Assembly: GCF_030122845.1 (NCBI RefSeq)
Contig: NZ_CP126084.1
Span: 4,798,501 to 4,862,500, forward strand
Length of the DNA stretch: 64,000 bases
DNA from: Paenibacillus woosongensis
Lineage (GTDB): Bacteria > Bacillota > Bacilli > Paenibacillales > Paenibacillaceae
Direction: 5' to 3'
Position 1 is the first letter of the stretch, and every line of letters starts with the position of its first letter. Both the position numbers and the translations under genes were made by a program. The notes below the pieces were generated by a model, which worked only from the letters and a program-made list of their open reading frames with translations, had not been told where the DNA came from and did not search any database. Of the stretch, positions 8,361 to 17,233 are shown in pieces.

Positions 8361-9040
8361 GCCGCCGTGCCCGCCCGCTTCCTGCGGCTCCGCCAGGAAG
8401 CGCAGCGCCTCCCCCGCAGCTGCGCGCTGCGCGGGCTAAGCCCCCACCGGTCCAGCAAGGACCCGGTGGGGGCCCTGCCGTGCCGCCACCGCTGCCGGGT
8501 GGGCCCGGCGGCGGCACGGCGCAGGCGCTGCCGCGAAGCAGCAGCGCACAAGAGCGGCTGCGCCCCAGCGCGAGGCAGGCCTCGCAGTAGGCGCAGCTGC
8601 TCAGGCCGCACGACCCGCAGGGCGTGCGGCGAAGGCCTCGCTGCCGCAGCGGCGGCAGCGGGGAGGCCGTGCCCGGCCGCGCAGCGGGCACGGCTGCGGC
8701 GGGCGGTGGCCGGGGCCACGCCCGCGGTGAGCTGTACGCGCCCCTGCAGGTGCGCGTACTGGGCGGCGGAGCGCCACGCCGGCGCCAGCTCCGGCAGGCG
8801 CTCCGCCAGGAGCTGCTGCAGCTCCGCGGCCAGCAGCGACCGCCCCGTCAGCGCGTCTACTAACCACGACGCGCTCCCTGCAACCACCCGCAACTCCAAA
8901 CCGCATCTATCCAATCCACCTCTGTCTAAATGCACACCCTGTTCGGCTGTTGGCCTCCCAGCCTGTTCCGCTTTCAATTCTCCCCACGGGCTCATTCTCT
9001 CTTCCATTTCCCTTTGTATAGCTCGTCCTTCCCGCGTCAT
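8361..9040 (-). pseudogene. comFA: ComFA N-terminal region with zinc finger, broken by several frameshifts
   Basis: Reading the minus strand from ATG 9040 (in MTREGR), the ComFA pattern can be followed only by changing frame about four times, each change equal to one missing base: near 8660-8663 (C run), near 8620-8630, near 8468-8472 (C run) and near 8411-8415 (G run). Restored, it gives the family zinc finger CRRCGS, PCGSCG, CAYCEACL and LGRSR, then WGLSPRSAQLRGEALRF leading into the helicase. The tract is extremely GC-rich. Repeated one-base losses at or near homopolymers suggest consensus error, but a true pseudogene is possible. The start overlaps the upstream stop by 4 bases (ATGA). Confidence 0.75.
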
Positions 9041-9483
9041 CCCCTTCTCCCTTGTCCATATAAGCCGCGCTGACCTAACCTTTCAAGAAGAAACTTATCA
9101 CGCGCCAATTCAGCCTTAAATCGCCGTGCCAGTTCTTCTTGCAAATATACATTCCACTCCCGCGCACCCCACTCATCCATACGAGCATGGTGCATAAATC
9201 CATCCCGCAGGCCTACAGCCAAGCCTAAGGGCAGCTCAGCAGCCAGAAGTAAGAGAAACTTCGTCTCCCTGGCCCCAGGCGCCCGTCCAGCTAACCCCGT
9301 GCCGTTTTCCCAGCCGCCTTCTACCCTTGTGTATTGCTGACCAATCCCACTCCGCCCCTCGCCTCTCCAACTCACATTCACCCGCCCATCCTGCGTCCAC
9401 CATGCCAGATCAATGCCAAAATCCAGGCTGACTTTTACCTCCCATTCTGATTGACATCTGACTGCGTACAAACAGACTTTCAA
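9037..9483 (-). CDS. Hypothetical protein translationally coupled to comFA
   Basis: I do not recognise this 148-residue protein. A TTG start at 9483 is supported by AAGGAGGG 6 bases upstream and gives MKVCLYAVRCQSEW; the longer frame to 9561 has no such site. It has several Trp residues, a middle segment LLLLAAELPLGLAVGLRDG and a charged C-terminal helix (LARRFKAELARDKFLLERL). There is no signal peptide or clear membrane segment. Its stop overlaps the comFA start (ATGA), so the two are probably made together, and a link to DNA uptake or ComFA assembly is a reasonable guess. It could also be an N-terminal extension of ComFA split off as a separate chain. Confidence 0.65.
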   Translation of the reverse strand: MKVCLYAVRCQSEWEVKVSLDFGIDLAWWTQDGRVNVSWRGEGRSGIGQQYTRVEGGWENGTGLAGRAPGARETKFLLLLAAELPLGLAVGLRDGFMHHARMDEWGAREWNVYLQEELARRFKAELARDKFLLERLGQRGLYGQGRRG

Positions 9484-9871
9484 CCGATCCCTCCTTTTGC
9501 TATATAAGCATTGAATCTTCATTTCAAGACAACCTTGCAGTCTACTAAAATAAACAAACATCGATAGAAGTCATTTACCGAAAGGACAGCCCTCCCCGCG
9601 AAAATAACCCTTGTCCCAAGATTTTTAAAATATCCGCGCTGAGGCAAGCCCTTTTCGGGCCAGCCCGGCCTATCACTAGCCTTTAATACATTCTGCTATT
9701 TCTAAAAAAGGAAAAAAGAACCTTTTGAAGAAGATGCTGCACGATACTTTGGCGCTTAATCAAAATGACCTGGGTTGCTCTAGTACAACTACTAACGGAA
9801 TTAAATGTATCTCATGTATCTAGTTCGTTTTTATACGAGAACTTAGGTGAACTAACTGTATTTCTGCAGTT
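9484..9871. other. Intergenic region left of the IS element
   Basis: I see no gene here. A 7-bp inverted repeat (CTAACTG at 9852-9858 and CAGTTAG at 9866-9872) abuts the left end of the insertion element. The promoter of the comFA operon should lie near 9490-9600 on the minus strand, but no convincing -35/-10 pair or ComK box stands out. Confidence 0.5.
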
Positions 9872-9940
9872 AGAATAAAAAGTGGACATCTCTTAATGCA
9901 AAAATAGATAATGAGTCTAATAAGATGAAGAGGTGTCGAA

Positions 9941-10291
9941 ATGAGTGAGACGAGACAACGGTATAACGAAACATTTAAACGTGAAGCCGTAAAGTATGTG
10001 CAAGAACAAACCAAGTCACTCGAGGAGATCGCAAACGAGTTAAACATTAATCCCGGTACATTACGAAACTGGGTCGGAAAGTATCGAGAATTTGAAAATG
10101 AACCCGTTAACCAAGGCGAAACTCTTCGCCAGCAATCTCAAATGATCGATGAACAACAACGGGAAATCGAAGATCTTAAGGAAGAGATCGCAATCCTAAA
10201 AAGGCCATGCACATCTTCAGCAAAGAAAGGAACTAAGGTTCCAATTTATCGAAGATCACCGCTCCGATTTTCGACTGGAGAAGATGTGTAA
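9941..10291 (+). CDS. IS3-family transposase OrfA, with altered 3' end
   Basis: OrfA supplies the helix-turn-helix that binds the element's ends. Residues 1-50 (RQRYNETFKREAVKYVQ, then IANELNINPGTLRNWVGKY) form the HTH, followed by a leucine-zipper-like helix (QQREIEDLKEEIAILK). In family members that helix normally continues KKAMHIFSKERN and stops. That sequence is present here in the next frame and would end at 10236, because the A run at 10198-10202 has five rather than six A. The frame instead runs on to 10291. This run is also the expected site of the -1 shift that makes OrfAB, so the loss should upset transposase production. Confidence 0.85.
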   Translation: MSETRQRYNETFKREAVKYVQEQTKSLEEIANELNINPGTLRNWVGKYREFENEPVNQGETLRQQSQMIDEQQREIEDLKEEIAILKRPCTSSAKKGTKVPIYRRSPLRFSTGEDV

Positions 10292-11108
10292 AGTACTGCA
10301 GGTATCTAGGAGCGGTTATTACAAATGGAAAGCAGCCGAGCCTTCCCAAAGAGAGAAGCGCAGACAGAAGCTTTCAGAGCGTATTCAATGGCACTTCTAC
10401 GACTCGGATGAAACCTATGGCAGTCCTAGGATACACAATGAACTTGTGAAGGAAGGATGGAGCATATCGGAACGTACGGTTGGCCTTATTATGCGAGAGC
10501 AAGGACTGCGTTCGTGCATGTCAAGGAAGTTCAGGGTTACCACCACAGACTCTAGTCACGATATGCCGATAGCCGAAAATGTCCTCGAGCAAGATTTTAA
10601 AGCTACGAAACCGAATGAAAAATGGGTAGCCGATATCACCTACATTCCTTGCCGTCAAGGAAAACTCTACCTGGCCAGCATCTTAGACTTGTATACGAAA
10701 CAAATCGTCGGATGGAAATTAAGTGATAGAATGACGTCTAACCTTGTAATGGATGCCCTGAAGCAAGCCTACCTCGCAAAGAAGCCAGGAAAAGGGCTGA
10801 TCCACCACTCTGACCGTGGTTCCCAGTATGCCTGTAAAGAATACCGCAACCAACTGATGCAATATGGAATGAAGCCAAGCATGAGCCGTAAAGGAAACTG
10901 CTATGACAACGCCTGTATCGAGGCTTTCCATAGTATCTTAAAACGCGAGTTGATCTACAGCAAACCTAAGTTCAAAACTAAACAAGAAGCCCAACAAAGG
11001 CTTTTTCGATATTTGGAATTCTTCTACAACCGAAAGAGATCTAACAGTACGATTGGATATATGTCACCGGTTCGCTTTGAGCAGCTGTATTACGAAAGGG
11101 TTGCTTAG
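10284..11108 (+). CDS. IS3-family transposase OrfB, DDE integrase
   Basis: OrfB is the catalytic domain for cut-out and paste-in of the element. The 274-residue frame starts MCKVLQVSRSGYYKW (HTH_21 region), then has the rve integrase core with DITYIP (first Asp), HHSDRGSQY (second Asp) and GNCYDNACIEAFHSILKRE (Glu), giving a complete DDE triad. The frame is open further upstream (through RFQFIEDHRSDFRLEK), consistent with normal synthesis as an OrfAB frameshift product. It ends close to the right inverted repeat. Confidence 0.93.
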   Translation: MCKVLQVSRSGYYKWKAAEPSQREKRRQKLSERIQWHFYDSDETYGSPRIHNELVKEGWSISERTVGLIMREQGLRSCMSRKFRVTTTDSSHDMPIAENVLEQDFKATKPNEKWVADITYIPCRQGKLYLASILDLYTKQIVGWKLSDRMTSNLVMDALKQAYLAKKPGKGLIHHSDRGSQYACKEYRNQLMQYGMKPSMSRKGNCYDNACIEAFHSILKRELIYSKPKFKTKQEAQQRLFRYLEFFYNRKRSNSTIGYMSPVRFEQLYYERVA

Positions 11109-11285
11109 TTTAGCTGTGTCCACTTTTTTGACAGAAGAGCATTCATGCATCAAAATCCTTTTTTTGGGGACTCACCTCCCTTTCAACCGCTTTATAAATA
11201 CAGGAAATCCAGCTAATTACTCATTTTGCTAAAGAACGGAGTTTTTAAGTGTAACAAATCCAGTTATTTCATCAGTCGGTCGGCT

Positions 11286-11429
11286 CATCAGTTTGTTCAT
11301 CAGTTTGTTCATCAGTTTGTTCATCAGTTTGTTCATCAGTTTGTTCATCAGTTTGTTCATCAGTTTGTTCATCAGTTTGTTCATCAGTTTGTTCATCAGT
11401 TTGTTCATCAATTGCTTCATCAATTACCA
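11286..11429. repeat. 12-bp tandem repeat (minisatellite)
   Basis: The unit CATCAGTTTGTT occurs ten times in perfect tandem from 11286 to 11405, followed by two diverged units (11406-11429). A related but longer unit precedes it near 11270. The copies are contiguous with no spacers, which excludes a CRISPR array. The repeat number is probably variable between strains. Confidence 0.95.
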
Positions 11430-11559
11430 TCAGTTAGATAATCAATCAAACCACCCCCAATCTTCATTCGCCGCATCGAATGCTGCGAAAACCTTTCCCA
11501 CGTTAGCGTCAAACACACCTTATAACAGCACCTTATTTTATCCGTTCCAAGCCAAACGC

Positions 11560-11597
11560 AAAAAAGCACACCCCTCGGCCATGCCCAAGAGTGTGCT
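11560..11597 (-). terminator. Terminator after the glycosyltransferase gene
   Basis: On the minus strand, arms AGCACAC (11591-11597 side) and GTGTGCT (11565-11571 side) enclose a GC-rich loop and are followed by six T. It lies 40 bases beyond the stop codon of the 11638-12063 gene. Confidence 0.85.
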
Positions 11598-11637
11598 TCA
11601 CATCTTACGTTTCACCAGCATATTCAATTGACTGCAG

Positions 11638-12063
11638 TTATGCCTGAACATATGGTATCTTCGCCGCTTCGTGCGGCACCCGGAGATCGATGAATTTCAA
11701 TTGCTCCCCATCGTTAGGAGATTGGCTCCGGATGATGTCATGTTCATCCTGGATTTCGGCCTCGCCAACTACGGTCAGATTCATTTCATTGGCATACTTC
11801 ATTCGCTCAATGATCGCCAGCGTGTCATCCTGTGAACCATCGTCCAGTATCGTAACCCGGAGCGACTGTGCTCTCAAGCAGCTGTACCACATAAGCGCCC
11901 GCAAATACCACTCCATCTGGTTCTCATGATTATGAGCTACTAGAATATAGTGAACCTGCTTTCGAGAGCTCGTTTCATACTTTAAATACCTGCTGTGAAA
12001 AAAATGCACAAGCGCTCCGGCAACGCCATAACTAAACAATATCCAGACCATGTAAGGAATCAT
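11638..12063 (-). CDS. Small glycosyltransferase-2-like membrane protein
   Basis: The 141-residue product starts with a membrane-spanning helix (IPYMVWILFSYGVAGALVHF) and then shows the start of a GT-A fold: a strand VHYILVAHNHE, a helix, and the nucleotide-sugar motif LRVTILDDGSQDDT. It ends soon after, so it lacks the acceptor-binding half of a complete family 2 glycosyltransferase. The start at 12063 is set by GGGAGG 9 bases upstream. It lies 279 bases downstream of degU and has its own terminator. It could be a degenerate enzyme or a regulator that keeps only the nucleotide-binding half; the substrate cannot be inferred. Confidence 0.75.
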   Translation of the reverse strand: MIPYMVWILFSYGVAGALVHFFHSRYLKYETSSRKQVHYILVAHNHENQMEWYLRALMWYSCLRAQSLRVTILDDGSQDDTLAIIERMKYANEMNLTVVGEAEIQDEHDIIRSQSPNDGEQLKFIDLRVPHEAAKIPYVQA

Positions 12064-12341
12064 GCGACTCAACCTCCCTATGCGACAATATATGCCGCCG
12101 GAAGCAGGTCGGTTACTGGGCTTTCATTACATATCCCTGATAAGACGTATGCTTAATATCCATCGTCGCATTCGAATCATGCTGCCTAGCTGTATGTGCA
12201 GGCTTAACTGCTGCATTGTATCCTTGTCCAAAAAAGAACAGATGCGACCTCACTTTTCAATTTAAAGTAAATATTGGAAACTAATAAGCGCGAAAGACCC
12301 TTGCTGATGTCTTTTACGACGAATAAGCAAGATCCTTCCTT

Positions 12342-13070
12342 TTATAAAGTTACCCAACCGAATTTGATCGCGTTTATTACGGCTTGCGTTCGATCGTCTA
12401 CATCCATCTTTTGCAAAATGCTGCTGACATGGTTCTTGACCGTCTTCTCACTGATAAACAAGTGCTCGCCGATCATTTTATTGCTGCGGCCCTCCGCCAT
12501 CAAACGGAGTACCTCTGCTTCACGTCTTGTGAGCGGGTTGTCGTCACCGGCTACAAATTTCACCCCGGCTTCACGAATGGCGCTGTCTTCCGCAATTGCC
12601 CCGGTCTCACTTAAATACTCCATCCGGCGCAGCTGCTGAATCAGTTTGCCCGTCACCTTTGGATGAATAAAGGCATTGCCCTCAGCAACGGTACGAATCG
12701 CATTGACAAGCGACTCCGCCTCCATATCCTTCAGCAAATAGCCAGTAGCTCCTTTGCGCAGCGTCTCAAAGACATAACTTTCGTCATCATGTATGGATAG
12801 AATAATTACTTTTACCTCAGGAAGGGCATCGCGAAGCTCTGCCGTCGCGTCCACTCCGTTCAATTGCGGCATATTAATGTCCATCAGAACGATTTCGGGA
12901 AATAACTGCTGGCATGCTTCTAGAACTTGGGACCCGTCGCCGCATTCGCCAACAACTTCGATATCTTCCTCCATGTTTAAAATCCGTTTAAGCCCCTCGC
13001 GAAAAAGTTGATGATCATCAGCCAAGAGAACTTTGATTGTTTGTCTAGTGTTAGAATTAAGATTATCCAT
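12342..13070 (-). CDS. degU: Response regulator DegU
   Basis: DegU is a DNA-binding response regulator of exoenzymes, motility, competence and multicellular behaviour. The 242-residue product has a receiver domain with acidic pocket DD at 18-19, phosphoacceptor Asp 64 (VLMDINMP) and the conserved Lys further on, then a NarL/LuxR-type HTH (LTRREAEVLRLMAEGRSNKMIG, split as LTRREAEVLRLM and AEGRSNKMIG) in the last 65 residues. AAGGAG precedes the ATG. The start overlaps the end of degS by 8 bases, indicating coupled translation of the pair. Confidence 0.96.
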   Translation of the reverse strand: MDNLNSNTRQTIKVLLADDHQLFREGLKRILNMEEDIEVVGECGDGSQVLEACQQLFPEIVLMDINMPQLNGVDATAELRDALPEVKVIILSIHDDESYVFETLRKGATGYLLKDMEAESLVNAIRTVAEGNAFIHPKVTGKLIQQLRRMEYLSETGAIAEDSAIREAGVKFVAGDDNPLTRREAEVLRLMAEGRSNKMIGEHLFISEKTVKNHVSSILQKMDVDDRTQAVINAIKFGWVTL

Positions 13071-14235
13071 CCTGTAACTCCTTCCTCTTCTCTGCGTTTG
13101 TCGGGATATGGATGACGATTTTGGTACCCAAATTCGCCGTTGATTCTATTTCCATTCTTCCTTCCAGCAATTCCACCCTTTCCCGCATGCCAATTAATCC
13201 AAAATGGGTGTGCTCTTTGTTCTTAAGCTCCAGCTGATCCACCTTGAACCCCAGTCCATTATCTTGAACCATAATTTTAACCATCTGGGCTTGATACGTA
13301 ATTTCTACGATGACATACGTTGGAAAGGCATGTTTTGCCGCATTGGTGAGCGCTTCCTGGACTAATCTGAATACTGCTGCCTCCATGGCCGAGCTAAGAC
13401 GGTATTCCTTGCCCCTTGTTTCAAAGGTCGTTCGAATTTTTGTCTTCTCTTCATAGTCATGCACATATTTACGCAATGTCGGTATGAGCCCCAAATCATC
13501 CAGCGCCATCGGTCTAAGATTAAAGATGACTTTTCGCATTTCTTCCAAGCTGGAGCGCACTTGTCCCTTTAAATCTATTATTTCGTCCTGGACCATCTTA
13601 AATTCCTGCCTAGCTAGCATTCTTTCTACAATTTCCGTCCTAAGCACTAGATTTGCGAGCAGTTGCGCGGGACCGTCATGTATCTCGCGGGAGATTCTCT
13701 TGCGCTCCTCTTCCTGGGCCAGTATTATTTTCAAGCCGATGATCTGGCGGTTTTTGGCAGATTCCAGAATCCGAGTAACTTGTCCCAGCTCCCCTGACAA
13801 GTATTCTAACACAACTCCCATCTGGGTGCCGATGGTCTCAGCCCGCTCGACGGATTTATCCACGTTGCGAGCCCTCTTTTGCAGTTCATCCCGCCGGGCC
13901 TTCAGATACATTTCTTTTTCACGGTAAATAAGCAGGTCGAGCTGCAGCTGTGTCGCCTTCTCGTAAGCCTGCTTGATATCCTCTTCTTTATAGCGCACGA
14001 AATCCCGGCTGACTTCCGTCAGCCGGATGCGGGAACGCCGGTAATTTACCTCAAGCTGGTCAACCTTTTCCACGGTTTCCGCCGTTTCCTTCATGACCTG
14101 CTGAAGCTCGTTATTCAGCGTTTTCAGCTCATTTCGTGCCGAATCTAATATTTCCAGCATTTGCAGTTTGCTGTTCTCCATAACGCTTATAGCGTTCTTA
14201 ATGACGCGATCTATAGCATCGGCTTGAAAGTCCAA
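13063..14235 (-). CDS. degS: Sensor histidine kinase DegS
   Basis: DegS is a cytoplasmic sensor kinase that phosphorylates DegU. The 390-residue protein has no transmembrane helix. It begins with a long coiled-coil sensor region (residues about 20-160, rich in heptads) and has the HisKA_3 motif KRISREIHDGPAQLLANL with the phosphorylated His near 186, then the HATPase domain (EALTNAAKHAF, DNGLGF, GLIGMRERVELL). Translation starts at TTG (14235) with GGAG 9 bases upstream. It is first in the degS-degU operon. Confidence 0.95.
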   Translation of the reverse strand: MDFQADAIDRVIKNAISVMENSKLQMLEILDSARNELKTLNNELQQVMKETAETVEKVDQLEVNYRRSRIRLTEVSRDFVRYKEEDIKQAYEKATQLQLDLLIYREKEMYLKARRDELQKRARNVDKSVERAETIGTQMGVVLEYLSGELGQVTRILESAKNRQIIGLKIILAQEEERKRISREIHDGPAQLLANLVLRTEIVERMLARQEFKMVQDEIIDLKGQVRSSLEEMRKVIFNLRPMALDDLGLIPTLRKYVHDYEEKTKIRTTFETRGKEYRLSSAMEAAVFRLVQEALTNAAKHAFPTYVIVEITYQAQMVKIMVQDNGLGFKVDQLELKNKEHTHFGLIGMRERVELLEGRMEIESTANLGTKIVIHIPTNAEKRKELQDG

Positions 14236-14284
14236 TTACACCTTCTCCATTTCCTTGTGTCCATATATGCCATATTTAATCATA

Positions 14285-16996
14285 TCATGATTCAAGGGTA
14301 ATGGATTTGGTTTTCTTTTCCCATTTTACATCGATACCAAGTGCTTCCGACACCAATCTCAATGGGACCAAAGTCCTTCCATCTACAATAATCGGTGAAA
14401 CCGTCGATTGCTTCCTTGTACCGTTCAGTGTAAATTCCTTCTTGCCTACCGTCAGTTCCATGACAGTGCTGCCCGACAGCACGGTAACTTTCTTGGACGT
14501 AGCGTTCCATTCCGACTGTCCGCCAAAATGATCGAGCACATATCTAATCGGTACATACGTCGTATCGTTTTGCAGCAGCGGAGCGACGTCGATCCCTTGC
14601 TTCTTGCCGTTAACGGTCAGGGATTTCTGGCCTACAGTCATAACTACTTTTGCGCTAGGCAGCCCGGTATCTCCATCCATAACAGGCGAAGTAAATTTAA
14701 TATTATCAAAAGACACGCTTCCGGTTAAAGCACGCTCATCCTGTCCTTCCTCCAGGTTAACAAGGTATAGCCGCTTCAGCTTGGCCGAAGGCTTCAGACC
14801 TGCTGCGCTCAGATCAACCGTCAGTGTCTTCCAGCCCGAGAAATTAAGCGGCTTGGCCAGATCTACGTACACCGCCTTGCCATCCGGATTTGCAAACTCA
14901 GCCCGCAGCCAATTCAGGCTGGAATCCCCCAGCACATCTACCGACATTGCCGTCGAGCTGTCAGGAATGCTTCTTCCTGCTGTTCCATTGAATTCCGCAT
15001 AGGCAAATTTATTGCCTGTCCCGTTCGTTAAGTCATAATCAAGCTTAAGGACTTTGGAGTTCTGGCGTTCTCCCGTTCCTTGTACAACCATAGCCGTTCC
15101 TGCCGCTTCGGAAGGAAGTCCTTTAAAGGAAATCGGATACCCCGTGTTCTCAAAGTTCTCCCAAATTTGTTCCTCTGCGGTTGACAGAACGATCGGCGTC
15201 GAACTGAATCCATCATATTTCGCCGTAGCATAAGCCACTTTGGCTCCTGCATTGACGGATTGCACCGTCAATACGCCGCCGGATACCGCAGCCTTCATTC
15301 CTTTAAACTCCCAGGTCAAGGATTCGGCCGGCACCTCTATGGTTCGCCCATCCTTCAGCTTGGCCTGCATTGGTACGGAGACGCTAGTACCTGCCGCAAG
15401 CGGCGCATAGGTTGTCGTTGAAGCGAGACTATCCAAATCGCTGCCGCCTAGGACAGTCACTTTCATGCTTGCCTTCGCATCACCGCTAACCGCTGTAATT
15501 TGCGATGTCCCGGGCTTCACACCCTTAAAGCCCGCTCCCGTCCAGCTTACATTGCCGTTATCCGCCTTCCAGGTTGCCTGAATCCCCGAAGCGTCCACCG
15601 GGTTATAGTAGGTGTCGTACCCTTTCAGCGAATAGTCCGCCGTCTGTCCAATCAGAAGCGAGGATGCTCCGCTGACTTTAAGCCCCTTCAGAGTTCCTTG
15701 GGGCGCCGTAGTATATACGCCCAGCCCGTTGGCCACCGCACGCTGCGAGCCGTCTCCATTGGACGTTGTAAAGGTCAGGGTCACCTCATTTTCAGCCAGC
15801 GGACGATCGACCATGGTCGTTGAGCCTCCGCCATCCAGATTGAGTCCCTTCCATATACCGATCGCAGCCATGAACTTCTGCAATTCGGCCAGGGTCATGC
15901 CGGAGCTGCTATTGTTCTTCTCCGCAGCGATCAGGTAGGCGTATTTGCCATCCTGGGAATAGCCGATCGCTGTGCGGGCCACCGCGCTGCTGCCGCTAAT
16001 GCTGGTCACGGAGCGCGTAAAAGAGGATGGTTTCCCCTGTTCTACAAGCAGCGTATGTCCCCCGATCATCATTTTCAGGTCAGCCGGATTCAACTCTTGA
16101 CCGCTGCTAAGTGAACGAAGCCGGTAGTTGGTATCTAGTTGCTGTCCCACGTACAGGTTGGCGGCCACGAAATCGGCTGCCGTGCCGTGAGCCCGCAATA
16201 TGTAGCCATCCGAAGGCACCGTGCCTGGTATAGGCGCTTTAATCGATATCTGCTGTACTACCCCGCCTTGGACGAGCACTTCTGTAGGTGTTGTAGAACT
16301 GTCTTTAGGGCGATCTTCGGACTTCCAGGCGCTTGTATATATATACATTTTATTCGCGTGGCTGTAGGACTTGTCCGGCTCTGTGATGTACGCTTCCTGA
16401 TTGATGCCGGATAGCGGAAAGGTCAGACCGCTGTCGGTCATCACACTTCCCTGGAACTCAAACCGGTCGATAATCGGGGTCCCGTCATTCCGTAGGGCAA
16501 AGGCATACATCCCCGTCAGCTGCGACGGGCTCGTTACGACCGTTCCTTGGGATACCGCGCCGCCGAGCGCGACGCCCTGCCCTGTAGTCGAGAAGAAATC
16601 GCCGTTAACGCCTGCTACCGCGCCAGTCTCCCTAGCCATTCCCTGAACGGACTGCCTGGTCGTTACCTGCCCCCCCTTCCCTGTCATGACATCTAGATGG
16701 ACGTAAGGATTTGTCAAATCGACTTGAATGACATCGGCGAGCACCTTTACCGATTTGCCGGATCTCGTTGTCGTATATTGATATTTTAATAGCTTGGCGC
16801 CAGACGTAATGTATTCTTCACTTAATTTCACCGCCTGCTCTGAAGCCGCATGCGCCGTCGAGGCAGGCCCAAACCACTCTGTCCCAACATTCCACACAGG
16901 CTGAATCCATATCATACCGGCCAGCGTAACAAGAATAAGCTTCTTCCCGTTTCTGACAGCAAACCGAACCAACTTCGTGTCTTTACGAACTACCAT
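14285..16996 (-). CDS. Exported phosphodiester glycosidase (NAGPA-like) with Ig-like and copper-amine-oxidase-like domains
   Basis: The 903-residue precursor has a signal segment (KLILVTLAGMIWIQPVW, cleavage after AHA near 50). Residues about 60-430 match the phosphodiester glycosidase (NAGPA) domain, with GVNGDFF and LNLDGGGSTTM as signatures. A bacterial Ig-like domain follows (about 440-520), then a galactose-binding-like beta-sandwich (about 620-770), and two copies of the copper-amine-oxidase N-terminal-like motif (YVPIRYVLDHFGG, LVPLRLVSEALG) at the end. These last domains are common surface-attachment modules in Paenibacillus. The likely substrate is a wall- or exopolysaccharide-linked phosphodiester; that is inference. 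It ends 50 bases before degS. Confidence 0.87.
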   Translation of the reverse strand: MVVRKDTKLVRFAVRNGKKLILVTLAGMIWIQPVWNVGTEWFGPASTAHAASEQAVKLSEEYITSGAKLLKYQYTTTRSGKSVKVLADVIQVDLTNPYVHLDVMTGKGGQVTTRQSVQGMARETGAVAGVNGDFFSTTGQGVALGGAVSQGTVVTSPSQLTGMYAFALRNDGTPIIDRFEFQGSVMTDSGLTFPLSGINQEAYITEPDKSYSHANKMYIYTSAWKSEDRPKDSSTTPTEVLVQGGVVQQISIKAPIPGTVPSDGYILRAHGTAADFVAANLYVGQQLDTNYRLRSLSSGQELNPADLKMMIGGHTLLVEQGKPSSFTRSVTSISGSSAVARTAIGYSQDGKYAYLIAAEKNNSSSGMTLAELQKFMAAIGIWKGLNLDGGGSTTMVDRPLAENEVTLTFTTSNGDGSQRAVANGLGVYTTAPQGTLKGLKVSGASSLLIGQTADYSLKGYDTYYNPVDASGIQATWKADNGNVSWTGAGFKGVKPGTSQITAVSGDAKASMKVTVLGGSDLDSLASTTTYAPLAAGTSVSVPMQAKLKDGRTIEVPAESLTWEFKGMKAAVSGGVLTVQSVNAGAKVAYATAKYDGFSSTPIVLSTAEEQIWENFENTGYPISFKGLPSEAAGTAMVVQGTGERQNSKVLKLDYDLTNGTGNKFAYAEFNGTAGRSIPDSSTAMSVDVLGDSSLNWLRAEFANPDGKAVYVDLAKPLNFSGWKTLTVDLSAAGLKPSAKLKRLYLVNLEEGQDERALTGSVSFDNIKFTSPVMDGDTGLPSAKVVMTVGQKSLTVNGKKQGIDVAPLLQNDTTYVPIRYVLDHFGGQSEWNATSKKVTVLSGSTVMELTVGKKEFTLNGTRKQSTVSPIIVDGRTLVPLRLVSEALGIDVKWEKKTKSITLES

Positions 16997-17233
16997 TGTA
17001 ATTTATTACTCTCCCATCTGTATGCTTTATGCCAAAAATCGATCCCTATTCTTCCATTCTGGGAATCTAGTACATAAATAATAGACTACTTTTAGACGGA
17101 AAAGTTACGCAAAGGTAACAAGTTTATGAATCGGAATATAATTCTGGACGATTAGGAGGAATCGATTGTGTAGGGATGGACGGTGGTGGTTCGACGGTGG
17201 GTGGATATTGATGGGTAGGTGTTGAGGGGTTGG

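Larger units (their letters stand above)
9872..11133 (+). mobile_element. IS3-family insertion sequence
   Basis: This element of about 1.26 kb has two overlapping reading frames (orfA, orfB) typical of IS3-family transposases. Imperfect terminal inverted repeats are seen: the left end around 9872-9888 and the right end 11117-11133 share AAAAAGTGGACA. No obvious target-site duplication flanks these limits, so the outer edges may be off by a few bases, or the element has lost its duplication. It sits between the competence operon and a glycosyltransferase gene and interrupts no recognisable gene. The shortened slippery A run suggests it may be inactive. Confidence 0.88.
11134..11637. other. Intergenic region with minisatellite, right of the IS element
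   Basis: This 504-base stretch has no gene I can support. It holds one copy of a dispersed motif (11192-11215), a 12-base tandem repeat (next entry) and the terminator of the glycosyltransferase gene. Reading frames across the repeat only translate the repeat (HQFV or FISL units). Confidence 0.7.

Noticed and set aside
8043..9119. 358-residue plus-strand frame in the comFA region
   Set aside because: It arises from the GC-rich tract opposite comFA; the minus strand holds the ComFA motifs.
9484..9700. ComK box upstream of the comFA operon
   Set aside because: AT-rich stretches exist, but no pair of AAAA-N5-TTTT boxes at the usual spacing was found.
11226..11631. Repeat-encoded HQFV or FISL peptides
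   Set aside because: These are translations of the 12-bp minisatellite without a start site or conserved flank.
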